Assembly (NCBI GenBank): GCA_902779645.1
Contig: CACZCH010000007.1
Span: 124,001-188,000 of the forward strand
Reading direction: 5' to 3'
Source: an uncultured bacterium
GTDB taxonomy: Bacteria; Cyanobacteriota; Vampirovibrionia; Gastranaerophilales; Gastranaerophilaceae
Length of the DNA: 64,000 nucleotides
Each line of letters opens with the position of its first letter. Within the stretch, counting starts at the first letter, position 1. The notes below the pieces were generated by a model. It did not search any database. It saw only the letters and a program-made list of their open reading frames with translations, and was not told the origin of the DNA. Shown here piece after piece: positions 1 through 9,383 of this stretch. A program made the translations under genes and the position numbers.

Positions 1-42
1 AAACTACTCCTAATTAATATTAATATATCACAGAAAAATCGT

Positions 43-2004
43 CTAATATATATTCCCGTACATCCAATATGTTCTCAAGACTTTTTTGACGTAATTTTTT
101 GTTTCGGGATAAGGAATTTGTTCAACGAATTCATCAGTATCGCTGTATTTAATCTTTGTAAACCAGCCGGAAACAGAACCTATTCCCCCGTTATATGCTG
201 TTATTGCATACAAATCTCTGTTTAATAACGCACGTTTCAATCCCGAATAATATATGCTTCCTGCTGCAATATTCTTAACGGCAGAATCTAAATCTGCCTG
301 AATATTATTATTTTTAAGAACTTCTGAATATGTGGAAGGCATTAACTGCATTAAGCCTTGTGCTCCGGCAAAGCTTTTTGCTTTAGGGTTAAAGTGGCTT
401 TCTTCTTTGATTATAGATTCTAAAATAACAGGATTATTATTACCTTTTAGCTTATCTGCAATTTTATAGTAATGAAGCGGGTATACCAATCTCCATCTTA
501 AGTCTTCAAAAGGCGGTTTAATATTAAGCTCTTCCATAGCATTTCGCGCCATTACAGCAGAAAGAGTATAGTTTCCTTTTTCATATGCAATCCAGCTTTG
601 AATAAATTTATCGTTTTTGCATAATTCTTCAACTAAATCATAATCTTTAAGTAAAGCTAAATTTACAACAAGGTTATTGTCTAAAGATTTTTTATATGGA
701 AAAATAACAGGTTTTTCTGTCAATTCTATAAATGGTAAAAATCCGTCGTCTTTATAAAGGTTATTATTTGCTCTGAATGCGTAATAAGAATCAGGATATT
801 TGTATAATACCTGTTTATAATAATTCGTGGCACTTTCATAGTGTTTCAGTTTATATGCGATGCGTCCCATAAAATATGTGACGGCAGGGCTAGATTTTGA
901 ATTGGAGAATTTTTTCATGTGTAAAAGCCCGATTCTCTGTGCATCATAATATTTTTTATGTAAATATTTGCTCAAGAATATATTATAAAGAGTTTCGGCA
1001 GAGAACTGACCATTCGGATATTTTTCGTAAATGGTTCTGTAACAAGCTTCTTTAACTTCATTGGGTGCAACTTCCGTACAGTTTAAATAGTCAATATAAT
1101 CAGCACCGGTCGATTTGTAGTTCTTGGACAAAAGATTTGAAATTCCTTCTTTTCTCGATGGGAAAGTAGCAATATATCCGTCAATTACTTCATAAACATC
1201 TTTTGGCTCTGTTGTTTGGGCAAAATCTTTCAGCCCTTTTTCCGTGTATTTTCGTCCGCCTTCTTTATTTCCGAGTTTGTATTCATTCCTTGCAAAATCT
1301 GCCCAGCTTTCGGAAATAGTAGTTTTATTTAAATATTCTTTAGCTTTTTCATATTCACCGTTTTGATAGTATGTTTTTGCGATAAGCAGATTGTCGTAAT
1401 TTGTTAGCGGAACTTCAAGTTTTTTTATTTCATTAATCGAATTTATTCCAAATCTTCCGTCCGGAGATTTTTCTATGTAATTTTTAAAATAAGTAAAAGC
1501 TTGATTTTTTGCTTTTGCTTGATGTTTTGGTGAAGAGGGCAGTTTTTCTACTGTAATTAATCCCAGATAGTAATTTGAAGCGATTGCGTAATCGCTCATA
1601 GGATATTTTTTTATAATTCTTTTAAACTGTCTTTTTGCACTTTTGTCTTTAAGTTCATACATCAAAACTGCCATATTATATTCACTTATTGGCACAATGG
1701 ATGTTCTTGATCCGGTATGTATTATTTTTTTATATTTTTTTATGGCAAGTTCTTTTTTGTCTAATGCCGTTGCGCATCTTGCCTGTCTAAAAAGAGCCGC
1801 TTCTTTTAGATTTGATTTATAAGATACTTTTCCGAATTCAACGTAAGCTTGTTCATAATTATTTTCTTTATACGCTTTCAGAGCTTCCGAATAGTTTTCA
1901 TATCCTTTTGAGCCTGCAGAAATATTGCTGTACATAAAATATCCGACAGTTACTAACAATAAAAATATTACTATATACAAATCATATTTTTTTCTTCTTC
2001 GCAT
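43..2004 (-). CDS. Slt70-like membrane-anchored lytic murein transglycosylase with TPR superhelix
   Basis: Cleaves the MurNAc-GlcNAc bond of peptidoglycan with formation of anhydro-muropeptides, acting at the cell wall. The N-terminus is a basic RRRKK stretch followed by one hydrophobic segment (about residues 9-28), so it is anchored or exported. Roughly residues 35-490 are repeated helical hairpins of TPR type, as in Slt70. The C-terminal SLT domain shows KEESHFNP with the catalytic Glu near residue 530, then GLMQLMPSTY and AYNGG. Length (653 residues) fits full-size Slt. I chose the ATG at 2004; an in-frame TTG five codons upstream is possible and neither has a strong Shine-Dalgarno. It lies 161 bases downstream of rsmG in the same direction. 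Function is secure from the SLT motifs; whether it is lipidated or simply membrane-anchored is not visible. Confidence 0.9.
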   Translation of the reverse strand: MRRRKKYDLYIVIFLLLVTVGYFMYSNISAGSKGYENYSEALKAYKENNYEQAYVEFGKVSYKSNLKEAALFRQARCATALDKKELAIKKYKKIIHTGSRTSIVPISEYNMAVLMYELKDKSAKRQFKRIIKKYPMSDYAIASNYYLGLITVEKLPSSPKHQAKAKNQAFTYFKNYIEKSPDGRFGINSINEIKKLEVPLTNYDNLLIAKTYYQNGEYEKAKEYLNKTTISESWADFARNEYKLGNKEGGRKYTEKGLKDFAQTTEPKDVYEVIDGYIATFPSRKEGISNLLSKNYKSTGADYIDYLNCTEVAPNEVKEACYRTIYEKYPNGQFSAETLYNIFLSKYLHKKYYDAQRIGLLHMKKFSNSKSSPAVTYFMGRIAYKLKHYESATNYYKQVLYKYPDSYYAFRANNNLYKDDGFLPFIELTEKPVIFPYKKSLDNNLVVNLALLKDYDLVEELCKNDKFIQSWIAYEKGNYTLSAVMARNAMEELNIKPPFEDLRWRLVYPLHYYKIADKLKGNNNPVILESIIKEESHFNPKAKSFAGAQGLMQLMPSTYSEVLKNNNIQADLDSAVKNIAAGSIYYSGLKRALLNRDLYAITAYNGGIGSVSGWFTKIKYSDTDEFVEQIPYPETKNYVKKVLRTYWMYGNIY

Positions 2005-2165
2005 TAAACTTAATCCCAATTATATAATTACCGATTTTTCTTCGGTGTGATGAATACTCTCCTATTCTTTACTATTTTATTATAGATTTATGCAAAAACC
2101 AAATCCTGTAATAAAAAATTACATTTTATCATCTCTGCCATTTATTTTAGGAGAAAAATATCAGA

Positions 2166-2765
2166 CTAGAAACCGATTAAAATCAGGTTTCTCTGATAAA
2201 CTTCTTCAAGAGGCAGAGTATATTCAATTATATTCAAAACCTTAGCATTGAACTTTGATAAAATAGGTTTTGCTTCTGCAAGTTCTTCTGATATTTTTTT
2301 TGATTTATATGCAACGAATACTCCGTCTTTTTTAAGCAAAGGAAGCGCATATTCGCTGATTTTAGCTAAACTTGCAACGGCTCTGCTTGTTACAATATCA
2401 AATTTTTGTCCTTTCAAATTTTCTACTCTGTCGCAGATTGTTTCTAAATTATTAAGCTTGAGTTCTTCTTTAATAGTATTGATTGCATTAATTTTTTTTC
2501 TTATGCTGTCTATGCCGACAACATTAATTTGCGGATATTCTATTGCAATAGGAATACAGGGAAAACCGCCTCCGCATCCGATGTCCAAAATCGTTTGTCC
2601 GGATTTCAACAGATTGGTCAGTTTTATTGAAAGCGAATCATAAATGTGTTTTTCAAATAAAACTTTTTCATCGTTTTTTGATATAAGGTTTAATTTGCTG
2701 TTTTGGTCTAAAAACACTTTTTTATATTGTGTAAAATATTTTTCGATACTAAAAGTATTAACCAT
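2166..2765 (-). CDS. rsmG: 16S rRNA (guanine(527)-N7)-methyltransferase RsmG
   Basis: SAM-dependent methyltransferase that makes m7G527 in 16S rRNA. The SAM-binding loop LDIGCGGGFPCIPIAI lies near residues 60-75, followed by VVGIDSIRKK and VTSRAVASL, the usual RsmG signature order. At 199 residues it is a normal-length family member. Its ATG lies inside the 3' end of the upstream TPR/ATPase gene (8-base overlap), so the two are probably translationally coupled. Loss of RsmG gives low-level streptomycin resistance in other bacteria (known for the family). Confidence 0.93.
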   Translation of the reverse strand: MVNTFSIEKYFTQYKKVFLDQNSKLNLISKNDEKVLFEKHIYDSLSIKLTNLLKSGQTILDIGCGGGFPCIPIAIEYPQINVVGIDSIRKKINAINTIKEELKLNNLETICDRVENLKGQKFDIVTSRAVASLAKISEYALPLLKKDGVFVAYKSKKISEELAEAKPILSKFNAKVLNIIEYTLPLEEVYQRNLILIGF

Positions 2766-5016
2766 ATTTTTTCTCTAGTCTTTCAAACTCATCTTTATCC
2801 ATCCGAAGCTTCATATCTTGTAGGCGTTCTTCTATTTTATCTAAATCTACGACTCCGCCAAGGTTTAGAGCAATTTGCTTTGCTTTAAGATATTCATTTA
2901 ATGCTTTTGCTGTCATATCTTTCTGATTATAATAATAATCACCCAAAGCGATTGAAGATTCTAATATATAGAATTCTTCGTTTATAAATTCAGCACTCTG
3001 TTTAGCTTCAATCAGATAATCCAATGCTTGTTTAGAGTGTTTAGATATACAGATTTTTGCCAGATATGAAGCAGTGTAATAAACCCCGTCATAATTGTTA
3101 TTATCTTTTTCAATTTGATATGCTTTTAGAAAACAGCTTTCCGCATCTGAGAAGTTTCCGTTATCGTAATAACAAGCGCCTAAATTAGAATAAGCCAGAG
3201 TTTTGTATATATTTGAAGAATCAAAACTTATACATTTGTTATAATATTCAAAAGCAGTGTTAACATCTTCTTTTTCATCACACATAAGTCCTAATTTAAA
3301 AAACAGTTCAGCTTTTGTGTCATTGGAAGTATTGTCTTCCAGTGATTCCAATGCTTTCATATAGTATTTATAAGCTTCTTCCGGCATTTCTGTTTCACTG
3401 TAAATATTTCCTGCTAAAATACAAGCATCTATCAATAATGACTGCGGAGTATCAACGGAATAAATAACTTTCTTAACTGTTTCTATTGCACGTTCATTTT
3501 TGTACATACCATAATATAATTTTGTCATCTCATAATAAAGGTAGTTAAGATTTATAAATTCGTCATTTTTTTTGTAATAAGATTCAGCAAGTTCATAGTA
3601 ATGACGGGATTTTTCATAATCGTTAATTGTATAATATAATCTTGCAATTTTGGTTCTGATTTCAGCCAAATTATCTGAGGTAATATTAAATTCATCAAGA
3701 ATTTTAAAATAAGCTTCAATGGCTTCTGTGTATTTTTTTTCTTCACCAAGCTTTTTGGCAAAATCCATTTTTGTATTAATATCGTTCTGTTCTTTAGAAA
3801 TTTTTTCCTGCGTTTCTTTCTGGCTTTGAATATCTGCTTGAGAAGGTTGTTCTCTTTGTTCATCTTCTTTTTTCCCGTTTTCAAGTTCGGATATTTTATG
3901 AGCATGATATTCTATCTCTGCTCTTAAAGCTTGTCTTGAGATTAAAATATTCCGTGATTGTAACGGCTGTTTTAATTCTTTTTCGTAAATCCCGATTATG
4001 AATTTATGTAATTTTTTTTCTGTTTTAACAGGGATTGAAATATCTATATCCTGTTGAAAATAATCTTGTACGTATAATACTTCGTCTGCTTGATAAATCA
4101 TAAGATTATTTTTTAAATAATTAACCGAAAAATCGTCATATAGTTCTAAAATTGCAAGTGCATTCAAACTTATGCCGTGTCTTAAAGTACGCAAAAACCA
4201 GAAGAAATTTCTTATTGTATTTGGAATTAAGTTTACATAAGTTGCGCCCAAATACGCATCAAAAGACATGCCTGACATTGAAAACTTTGCCAAAAAATCA
4301 TTAAGCGTAAGATTCATCGCAAGCATGATTTTTGCACTCAGCGCTGCGTAATAATAGTATCCGCGGGAATACTTATAAAAATTCTCTAAAGAATCATCTG
4401 TACAAGATATTTTGTTAAATTCCATAAATTCTTTAAATATTTCTTTTGTCAGAGCTTTAAGATAAATTTTTCTGTCAGGACTAATATCTCCAAGAACTTC
4501 CTGATTCATACCCCGAGTCGAAATAATGATTTTTACGTTATCGTTATTTAAAATATCTTTAAAACAATTTTCAACAATTTTAATATTCTCTTTCTGTATA
4601 TCGTCATAAGAATGCAAAATTATTACAAACGGTTTTTTTATTGAAGATATGTATTGATTAAATTTTACCGCAAGTGTAGTAACCTTTGCGGTATGATTTA
4701 CGGCTTTGGATAAACTGTGTTTTTCTATAATATCAATAAAGTTAATTAATATATCATCGCAAACGGTTGACGGTTTACAATAATATTCAAGCTTTATCAC
4801 TTCTTTGTTTAAGAACTCTGAGATATAGTTTATGAACTGCCTTTTTCCGGTGCCAAGAAACCCGTGAATGTATAAGAACTTGCCTTCAGATACAAGAAAA
4901 TCCAGCGCCTTAATTACATCACCGCTGTTGTTTTTGAGTAAAAAATGATTAATCTTGTCAGATTCGGGAAGGTTTATACTCTCGGTATTAATATCATCAA
5001 TAAATTTATAGTCCAT
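2758..5016 (-). CDS. P-loop ATPase (STAND/NACHT-like) fused to a TPR array
   Basis: A 752-residue protein with an N-terminal P-loop NTPase module and a C-terminal TPR array. Walker A is GFLGTGKR at residues 52-59. A Walker-B-like hydrophobic strand (PFVIILHSYDD) lies near residue 130, followed by a sensor-like KIIISTRG. This order resembles STAND-type or Orc1-like ATPases. A Glu/Gln/Lys-rich linker near residues 375-415 leads into at least six TPR-like hairpins to about residue 735. There is no signal peptide or membrane segment, so it should be cytoplasmic. ATPase-plus-TPR architecture implies a ligand- or partner-gated switch; the specific role is unknown. It overlaps rsmG by 8 bases. STAND proteins can be defence sensors, but the core-gene neighbourhood does not favour that here. 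Confidence 0.7.
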   Translation of the reverse strand: MDYKFIDDINTESINLPESDKINHFLLKNNSGDVIKALDFLVSEGKFLYIHGFLGTGKRQFINYISEFLNKEVIKLEYYCKPSTVCDDILINFIDIIEKHSLSKAVNHTAKVTTLAVKFNQYISSIKKPFVIILHSYDDIQKENIKIVENCFKDILNNDNVKIIISTRGMNQEVLGDISPDRKIYLKALTKEIFKEFMEFNKISCTDDSLENFYKYSRGYYYYAALSAKIMLAMNLTLNDFLAKFSMSGMSFDAYLGATYVNLIPNTIRNFFWFLRTLRHGISLNALAILELYDDFSVNYLKNNLMIYQADEVLYVQDYFQQDIDISIPVKTEKKLHKFIIGIYEKELKQPLQSRNILISRQALRAEIEYHAHKISELENGKKEDEQREQPSQADIQSQKETQEKISKEQNDINTKMDFAKKLGEEKKYTEAIEAYFKILDEFNITSDNLAEIRTKIARLYYTINDYEKSRHYYELAESYYKKNDEFINLNYLYYEMTKLYYGMYKNERAIETVKKVIYSVDTPQSLLIDACILAGNIYSETEMPEEAYKYYMKALESLEDNTSNDTKAELFFKLGLMCDEKEDVNTAFEYYNKCISFDSSNIYKTLAYSNLGACYYDNGNFSDAESCFLKAYQIEKDNNNYDGVYYTASYLAKICISKHSKQALDYLIEAKQSAEFINEEFYILESSIALGDYYYNQKDMTAKALNEYLKAKQIALNLGGVVDLDKIEERLQDMKLRMDKDEFERLEKKYG

Positions 5017-5105
5017 ACAATGATTTTAAATGATTGCGCCATATTTTGCAAATAATACAAATTACGTAAATTTAATGTATAATAAAACTTAAGGAGAGTT
5101 TAAGT

Positions 5106-5714
5106 ATGTTAATAAAGATTTTAGAATTAATTTTAACAGCAATTGCTGCATATATGATAGGTTCAATATCAACAGGATATTTGATTGTTAAATCAAAAAC
5201 GGGACAAGATATAAGAACAATAGGTTCCGGTTCAACAGGCGCAACGAATGTTAAGCGTGTTCTGGGCAAAAAATGGTTTTTTATTGTGCTTCTTCTTGAT
5301 GCATTCAAAGGGGCTTTGCCTGTTATATTAGCAAAATTGTTTGTTTCAAGCGGTGCAGGTATTGGTTTAGCTCCTGTTATTGCTTCGATTTTTGTAATTG
5401 TAGGACACAGCAAATCAATATTTTTAAACTTTAAAGGCGGAAAATCCGTAGCGTCTGGTGTTGGTACAATACTTGCACTTAACTGGATTGCAGGCTTAAT
5501 AATTGCAGTAATTTGGGGAACAATTACTTATGCGACAAAATATGTTTCAGTTGGTTCTATTATTGCGCTTGCTCTTTCTCCGTTTATTATGTACTTTTTA
5601 GGTTCTCCTGTTGCTTATATTTGCTATTGTGCAATTGGTGCAATCTATATAATTTATCTTCACAGAGAAAATATTAAACGCTTAATAGACGGTTGTGAAA
5701 ATAAGGTTCGATAG
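5106..5714 (+). CDS. plsY: Glycerol-3-phosphate acyltransferase PlsY
   Basis: Integral membrane enzyme that transfers an acyl group from acyl-phosphate to glycerol-3-phosphate, the first step of phosphatidic acid synthesis. About five hydrophobic segments are visible. Family motifs are present: GSGSTGATNVKRVLG near residues 40-54 and GHSKSIFLNFKGGKSVASG near residues 100-118 (normally GGKGVAT; here GGKSVAS). Length of 202 residues is typical. A good Shine-Dalgarno AAGGAG (5090-5095) precedes the ATG, and a TATAAT hexamer at 5078-5083 is a plausible -10. It diverges from the TPR/ATPase gene on the other strand. Confidence 0.94.
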   Translation: MLIKILELILTAIAAYMIGSISTGYLIVKSKTGQDIRTIGSGSTGATNVKRVLGKKWFFIVLLLDAFKGALPVILAKLFVSSGAGIGLAPVIASIFVIVGHSKSIFLNFKGGKSVASGVGTILALNWIAGLIIAVIWGTITYATKYVSVGSIIALALSPFIMYFLGSPVAYICYCAIGAIYIIYLHRENIKRLIDGCENKVR

Positions 5715-5814
5715 ACTTTACAATTAATTATCTTTATTGTTTAATGATTGTACTGGAGTCGGGGAATTTAATATTTACCCCTCCTAGTTCATTTAGAAAG
5801 CGAAATATAAATTT

Positions 5815-6681
5815 TTGAGTAATCAAAATATTAAATTAGCAAAGTTTGCAGGGTTCTGTTACGGTGTTAAAAGAGCCGTTGAAACAGCGAAAAAATTAAA
5901 ACAGGAAAACCCTGATAAAAATATTTACATTTTAGGCGAACTCATTCATAACACAGATGTTATCAATGAGCTTGAAGCCTTAGGAATAAAAACAATTTAT
6001 GAAGTTCCCGAAAGAGGAGATGGGATTTGTATTATACGTTCTCACGGTGAAAGCCCCGAAACTTTTGAAAGAATAAAAAATGCAGGTTTTGAGCTGGTTG
6101 ACCTGACTTGCCCAGACGTTAAAAAAGTTCAGCAAAAAGCTATTGAACTTGCTCAAAATGATTATTTTGTAGTAATAGTCGGAAAACCTAATCACCCTGA
6201 AGTTATGGCAATAAAAGCAAATGCGGATTTGTATTCAAAAAATGTTGTTGTAGCTACTACAATTGAAGAGCTTGAACCTTTTGCAGACAGGATTAAATCA
6301 CACAAAAAAGTCGGAGTTGTTGTTCAGACAACTCAAATGGTTTCATCTTTAAACCTTGTTGTAAACTACTTAAACACAATAGCAAAAGAAGTTTTAATTC
6401 ATAATACAATCTGCCAATCAACAGCCATGCGCCAAAAAGAAGCAAAAGAGCTCGCTTCCGAAAGTGATTTAATGGTGGTTGTCGGCTCTAAAAAAAGTGC
6501 CAACACAACTCACCTTGCAGAAATACTTAAAGACTGCACAAAAACAATTCACATAGAAAACGACAGTGAATTAAACGAAGATTTATTAAACGGAATAAAT
6601 AATATAGGTATTACGGCAGGAGCATCAACTCCGCAAGTTGTTATAGATAAAGTAATTACAAAAATAAAGAAAGGAAAATAA
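5815..6681 (+). CDS. ispH: 4-hydroxy-3-methylbut-2-enyl diphosphate reductase IspH (TTG start)
   Basis: Last enzyme of the MEP isoprenoid pathway; reduces HMBPP to IPP and DMAPP with an Fe-S cluster. The three cluster cysteines are visible in GFCYGVKRAVE near residue 14, DLTCPDVKK near residue 98 and NTICQSTAMRQ near residue 199. The ATP-grasp-like histidines IHNT and GKPNHPEV are also present. Length of 288 residues is standard. The only start that keeps the whole domain is TTG at 5815; the Shine-Dalgarno is weak. It ends 3 bases before rpsA, an ispH-rpsA pairing also seen in Firmicutes. Confidence 0.95.
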   Translation: MSNQNIKLAKFAGFCYGVKRAVETAKKLKQENPDKNIYILGELIHNTDVINELEALGIKTIYEVPERGDGICIIRSHGESPETFERIKNAGFELVDLTCPDVKKVQQKAIELAQNDYFVVIVGKPNHPEVMAIKANADLYSKNVVVATTIEELEPFADRIKSHKKVGVVVQTTQMVSSLNLVVNYLNTIAKEVLIHNTICQSTAMRQKEAKELASESDLMVVVGSKKSANTTHLAEILKDCTKTIHIENDSELNEDLLNGINNIGITAGASTPQVVIDKVITKIKKGK

Positions 6682-6684
6682 AAA

Positions 6685-7731
6685 ATGACAACTCAAACAT
6701 TAGACGAATTTGAACAATTGTTAGAAGAAAGCTTTGCTAAATCTAACACAGTAGCTGATATCGTTGAAGGTACAGTTATTAAAAAAGAAAATGAAGGTTA
6801 TTTGGTAAGCGTTAAGGGTGCTAAAATGGAAGCATTCTTACCTAACAAAGAATTACCTGAAGGTGAAGAATTAGAAGTTGGCGACATCAGAGAATTCTAC
6901 GTTCTTAAAGAAGAAAACAACGAAGATGCTATGCAATTATCTCTTAAGAGAATCGCATACGCTCAAGCTTGGGCTCAACTTAATGACGCTAAATTACAAG
7001 GCGATACAATCCTTGCTAAGGTTGTTTCAACTGTTAAAGGCGGTGTTCTTGTTGATATAGCTGACCTAAAAGGCTTTATTCCATCTTCACAACTCAGAAC
7101 AGGTACTCCGTTTGACGGTCTTGTTGATACAAAAATCGAAGTTAAAGTTCTTGAAGCTGATCCTAAGAAAAATAAACTTATCTTATCTCAAAGACAAGCT
7201 GTTGCTGAACAAAGAGATCAAGTTGTTGATAACGTTCTTTCTTCTCTTGAAGAAGGTCAAGTTGTTTCAGGTAACGTAGTCAGAATTACTGATTTCGGTG
7301 CTTTCGTTGATATCAACGGTATCGATGGTTTATTACCTATCTCTGAAATCTCTTGGCAAAGAATTAAACACCCGTCAGATGTTTTAACTTTGGGTGATAC
7401 TATCGAAGTTAAAATTATCAAAATTGATAACGAACTTAAGAGAATATCTCTATCTCTAAAAAGAATGGGTGAAAATCCTTGGCAGCAAATCGAAGGTCAA
7501 TTTGAAGAAGGTCAAGTTGTTAAAGGTACTGTTAACAAAGTAACTACATTTGGTGCATTCATTAACATCTTCCCAGGAGTTGAAGCTCTTCTTCCTGTTG
7601 CTGAAATGTCTGATGAAAATGTTAATCCGTTCAACTTATTCAAAGTTGGTGACGAAGTAGACGTTCTTATCAAGAAATTCACTCCAAAAGAACACAGAAT
7701 CGCATTATCTGTTAAAGATATTCAAAAATAA
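6685..7731 (+). CDS. rpsA: 30S ribosomal protein S1, four S1 domains
   Basis: RNA-binding ribosomal protein that helps recruit mRNA to the 30S subunit. Four S1 (OB-fold) repeats are visible: about residues 20-85 (VEGTVIKKENEGYLVSVKG), 103-170 (LAKVVSTVKGGVLVDIADLKGFIP), 190-257 (VSGNVVRITDFGAFVDINGIDGL, split in this quote by other residues) and 276-345 (VKGTVNKVTTFGAFINI). At 348 residues it is much shorter than the six-domain proteobacterial S1 and close to the short cyanobacterial/plastid type. Codon use (GAA, GGT, GTT rich) looks optimised for high expression compared with its neighbours. It is followed by a strong terminator. Confidence 0.94.
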   Translation: MTTQTLDEFEQLLEESFAKSNTVADIVEGTVIKKENEGYLVSVKGAKMEAFLPNKELPEGEELEVGDIREFYVLKEENNEDAMQLSLKRIAYAQAWAQLNDAKLQGDTILAKVVSTVKGGVLVDIADLKGFIPSSQLRTGTPFDGLVDTKIEVKVLEADPKKNKLILSQRQAVAEQRDQVVDNVLSSLEEGQVVSGNVVRITDFGAFVDINGIDGLLPISEISWQRIKHPSDVLTLGDTIEVKIIKIDNELKRISLSLKRMGENPWQQIEGQFEEGQVVKGTVNKVTTFGAFINIFPGVEALLPVAEMSDENVNPFNLFKVGDEVDVLIKKFTPKEHRIALSVKDIQK

Positions 7732-7750
7732 GATTCATTCATAAAAAAAC

Positions 7751-7786
7751 GGCGCAAATGGTTATTCCCGTTTGCGCCATTTTTGT
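7751..7786 (+). terminator. Rho-independent terminator after rpsA
   Basis: The perfect arms GGCGCAAA and TTTGCGCC enclose a 12-base loop and are followed by a T-rich run (ATTTTTGTTT). It sits 20 bases after the rpsA stop and is also the far boundary of the convergent XRE regulator gene. Confidence 0.9.
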
Positions 7787-7803
7787 TTAATTATTTTATA
7801 ATA

Positions 7804-8016
7804 CTAGAAATTTAAAAATTCAGATAAAGACATGTTAAAAGCTTTTGCAATTTTATTCACTTTTGTAAATGTAACATCATTTTGAGCGGTTTCAATATTT
7901 CCTAATGTAGACCGACCAATTTTGGCACGAAAAGATAACTCATCTTGAGTAAAATTGTTTAATTTTCTCAACTCTTTAATTCTTTTTGCTAATTTTTGTA
8001 ACAACGACTTGTCCAT
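7804..8016 (-). CDS. Small XRE-family (Cro/CI) transcriptional regulator
   Basis: A 70-residue single-domain DNA-binding protein. The helix-turn-helix is clear: RIKELRKLNNFTQDELSFRA, then KIGRSTLGNIETAQ and a stabilising helix FTKVNKIAKAFN. I chose the internal ATG giving MDKSLLQKL, because the 20 residues upstream in the frame are unlike the family and cover the putative operator. It diverges from a small membrane-protein gene at 8075. The shared 58-base interval has repeated TTGTCC boxes, suggesting that it controls that gene and itself (inference). Confidence 0.85.
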   Translation of the reverse strand: MDKSLLQKLAKRIKELRKLNNFTQDELSFRAKIGRSTLGNIETAQNDVTFTKVNKIAKAFNMSLSEFLNF

Positions 8017-8066
8017 AATCAAATTGTCCGCTATAATGACAAATGTACAAACCGCCACACGGACAA
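8009..8066. promoter_or_regulatory. Divergent promoter/operator region with TTGTCC boxes
   Basis: TTGTCC at 8009-8014 and a perfect TATAAT at 8032-8037 are separated by 17 bases, a good sigma-70-type promoter reading toward the small ORF at 8075. A second TTGTCCG lies at 8024-8030 and its inverted copy CGGACAA at 8060-8066, giving a 29-base-spaced inverted repeat. The boxes overlap both the promoter and the start of the XRE gene, which suggests an autoregulatory operator. Protein binding is inference. Confidence 0.55.
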
Positions 8067-8074
8067 AAACAAGC

Positions 8075-8221
8075 ATGAAAAAATTTCTTCATAAATTTAT
8101 AGAAAGTATAAAATTAATATTTAGAATGCCTTTGCAAATACTACTTTTGGTAATATATTTTCTGCTTCCTGATGAAGAAGATGGTATAAAAAATAATAAC
8201 GATTGGTTTGCAGACAGGTAA
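8075..8221 (+). CDS. Small putative membrane protein, 48 residues
   Basis: Starts MKKFLHKFIESIKLIF and contains one hydrophobic segment (about residues 17-30, MPLQILLLVIYFLL), then an acidic tail with PDEEDG. The ATG at 8075 is 38 bases after a perfect TATAAT. The frame is open farther upstream, but that part runs through the divergent promoter and is not credible as protein. Function unknown. Small one-helix membrane proteins divergent from an XRE regulator can be stress peptides or toxins, but nothing here proves it. Confidence 0.5.
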   Translation: MKKFLHKFIESIKLIFRMPLQILLLVIYFLLPDEEDGIKNNNDWFADR

Positions 8222-8254
8222 TGTACTATTCTAAAATCTGTTATGCCTTTATCC

Positions 8255-9196
8255 CTATTTGAATTCTTCTCCGATTTTGGGGTTTACAATTCTGATAAAA
8301 TCTTTGCTATCGCCCATGAAGAAACTTCCAAACTGCATAACAGTTGGGACAAGAAGCCCCTTTGAGGTTGATATAAAGAATTTGTCATCTTCAATTTTAG
8401 CGATTGTGCCTGCGGGGTGGGGAAGGCTGAAAGCGTCTGATGCAACTTCTGCTTTCATAATTTTCATCATGTTTCCGCGGAAAGTTGTACTGGCTAAGAT
8501 AAACGGATTAAGAGCACGGATGAATCTTTCCAGTTCTTCTGCGGGTTTATCAAAGTTTATGTAAATCTCTTTGTTACTAAGCCCGTTACCGGAAATAAAT
8601 TCGCCTTTTGGCTGAGGAATTCGCGGTAACGGCTGGGTTTCGTATAATTGTAATACTTGTAGCAAGAGTTCTATCCCGATGTAGTTAAGCTCATTGAATA
8701 TTGTACCCATTGTTGCTTTAGAAGGGATGTGGTAGGGTTTTTGAGCTATTATATCGCCTGTATCAAACTCTGTATCCATAAAGTGAACAGTTACGCCGGT
8801 TTCAGTTTCGCCATTCATGATAACTCTTGAATAAGGGTTTCCGCCTCTGTATTTGGGAAGCATTGAGGGGTGAACATTTATAAATCCGTCTTTTGTAGCT
8901 TCGATTAGAACTTTAGGGATTTTGTAATTATATGAGCAAACGACTGCTACGTCAACATCAAGCTCTTTTATTTTTTGAATAAGCTGAGGTTCGTCAAGTT
9001 CATCAAAGTCAACAAAGTTGAGTCCTCTTGAGTTAATAAATCGTTTAAAATCAATGTACGTATTATGGTCTTTTTTCGGCCCCATTACGCCGACTATATT
9101 AACTCCTGACATCAAAAGTCCGTCAATCCCAATATAAGCCATATCAGGTATGCCTACAAAAAGTATTCTTTTCTTAAACGGAGTTCTGTTAAACAT
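8255..9196 (-). CDS. Formyltransferase-family protein (Fmt/ArnA-type fold)
   Basis: N10-formyl-tetrahydrofolate-dependent formyltransferase fold. N-terminal Rossmann-like strand ILFVGIPDMAYIGIDGL (residues 11-27) and the catalytic block INVHPSMLPKYRGG (106-119), with Asn107 and His109, then VTVHFMDTEFDTGDII (135-150) carrying the conserved Asp. In canonical Fmt the second residue of the H-x-S-L-L-P box is Ser-Leu-Leu; here it is PSMLP, as in sugar or amino-acid formyltransferases. A C-terminal OB-like domain follows from about residue 205 (NGLSNKEIYINFDKPAEELER). Length of 313 matches Fmt. It may be the methionyl-tRNA formyltransferase or a paralogue acting on a nucleotide sugar; sequence alone does not decide. 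Confidence 0.75.
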   Translation of the reverse strand: MFNRTPFKKRILFVGIPDMAYIGIDGLLMSGVNIVGVMGPKKDHNTYIDFKRFINSRGLNFVDFDELDEPQLIQKIKELDVDVAVVCSYNYKIPKVLIEATKDGFINVHPSMLPKYRGGNPYSRVIMNGETETGVTVHFMDTEFDTGDIIAQKPYHIPSKATMGTIFNELNYIGIELLLQVLQLYETQPLPRIPQPKGEFISGNGLSNKEIYINFDKPAEELERFIRALNPFILASTTFRGNMMKIMKAEVASDAFSLPHPAGTIAKIEDDKFFISTSKGLLVPTVMQFGSFFMGDSKDFIRIVNPKIGEEFK

Positions 9197-9383
9197 TGCA
9201 CCTTACTTTATCAATCTAACTCTCATTCTATCATTAAATCCGTTTTTATGGAAGAGTATTTTTTAATGTGACAAGGTTATGATGTTACTTTATCACTTTG
9301 TCCAAAAATCCTCCAAACAGATGATACGCAGTTGAATAAAATATATGATAATGAAAGAAAATAATTGGGGAGATTGGGGAAGT

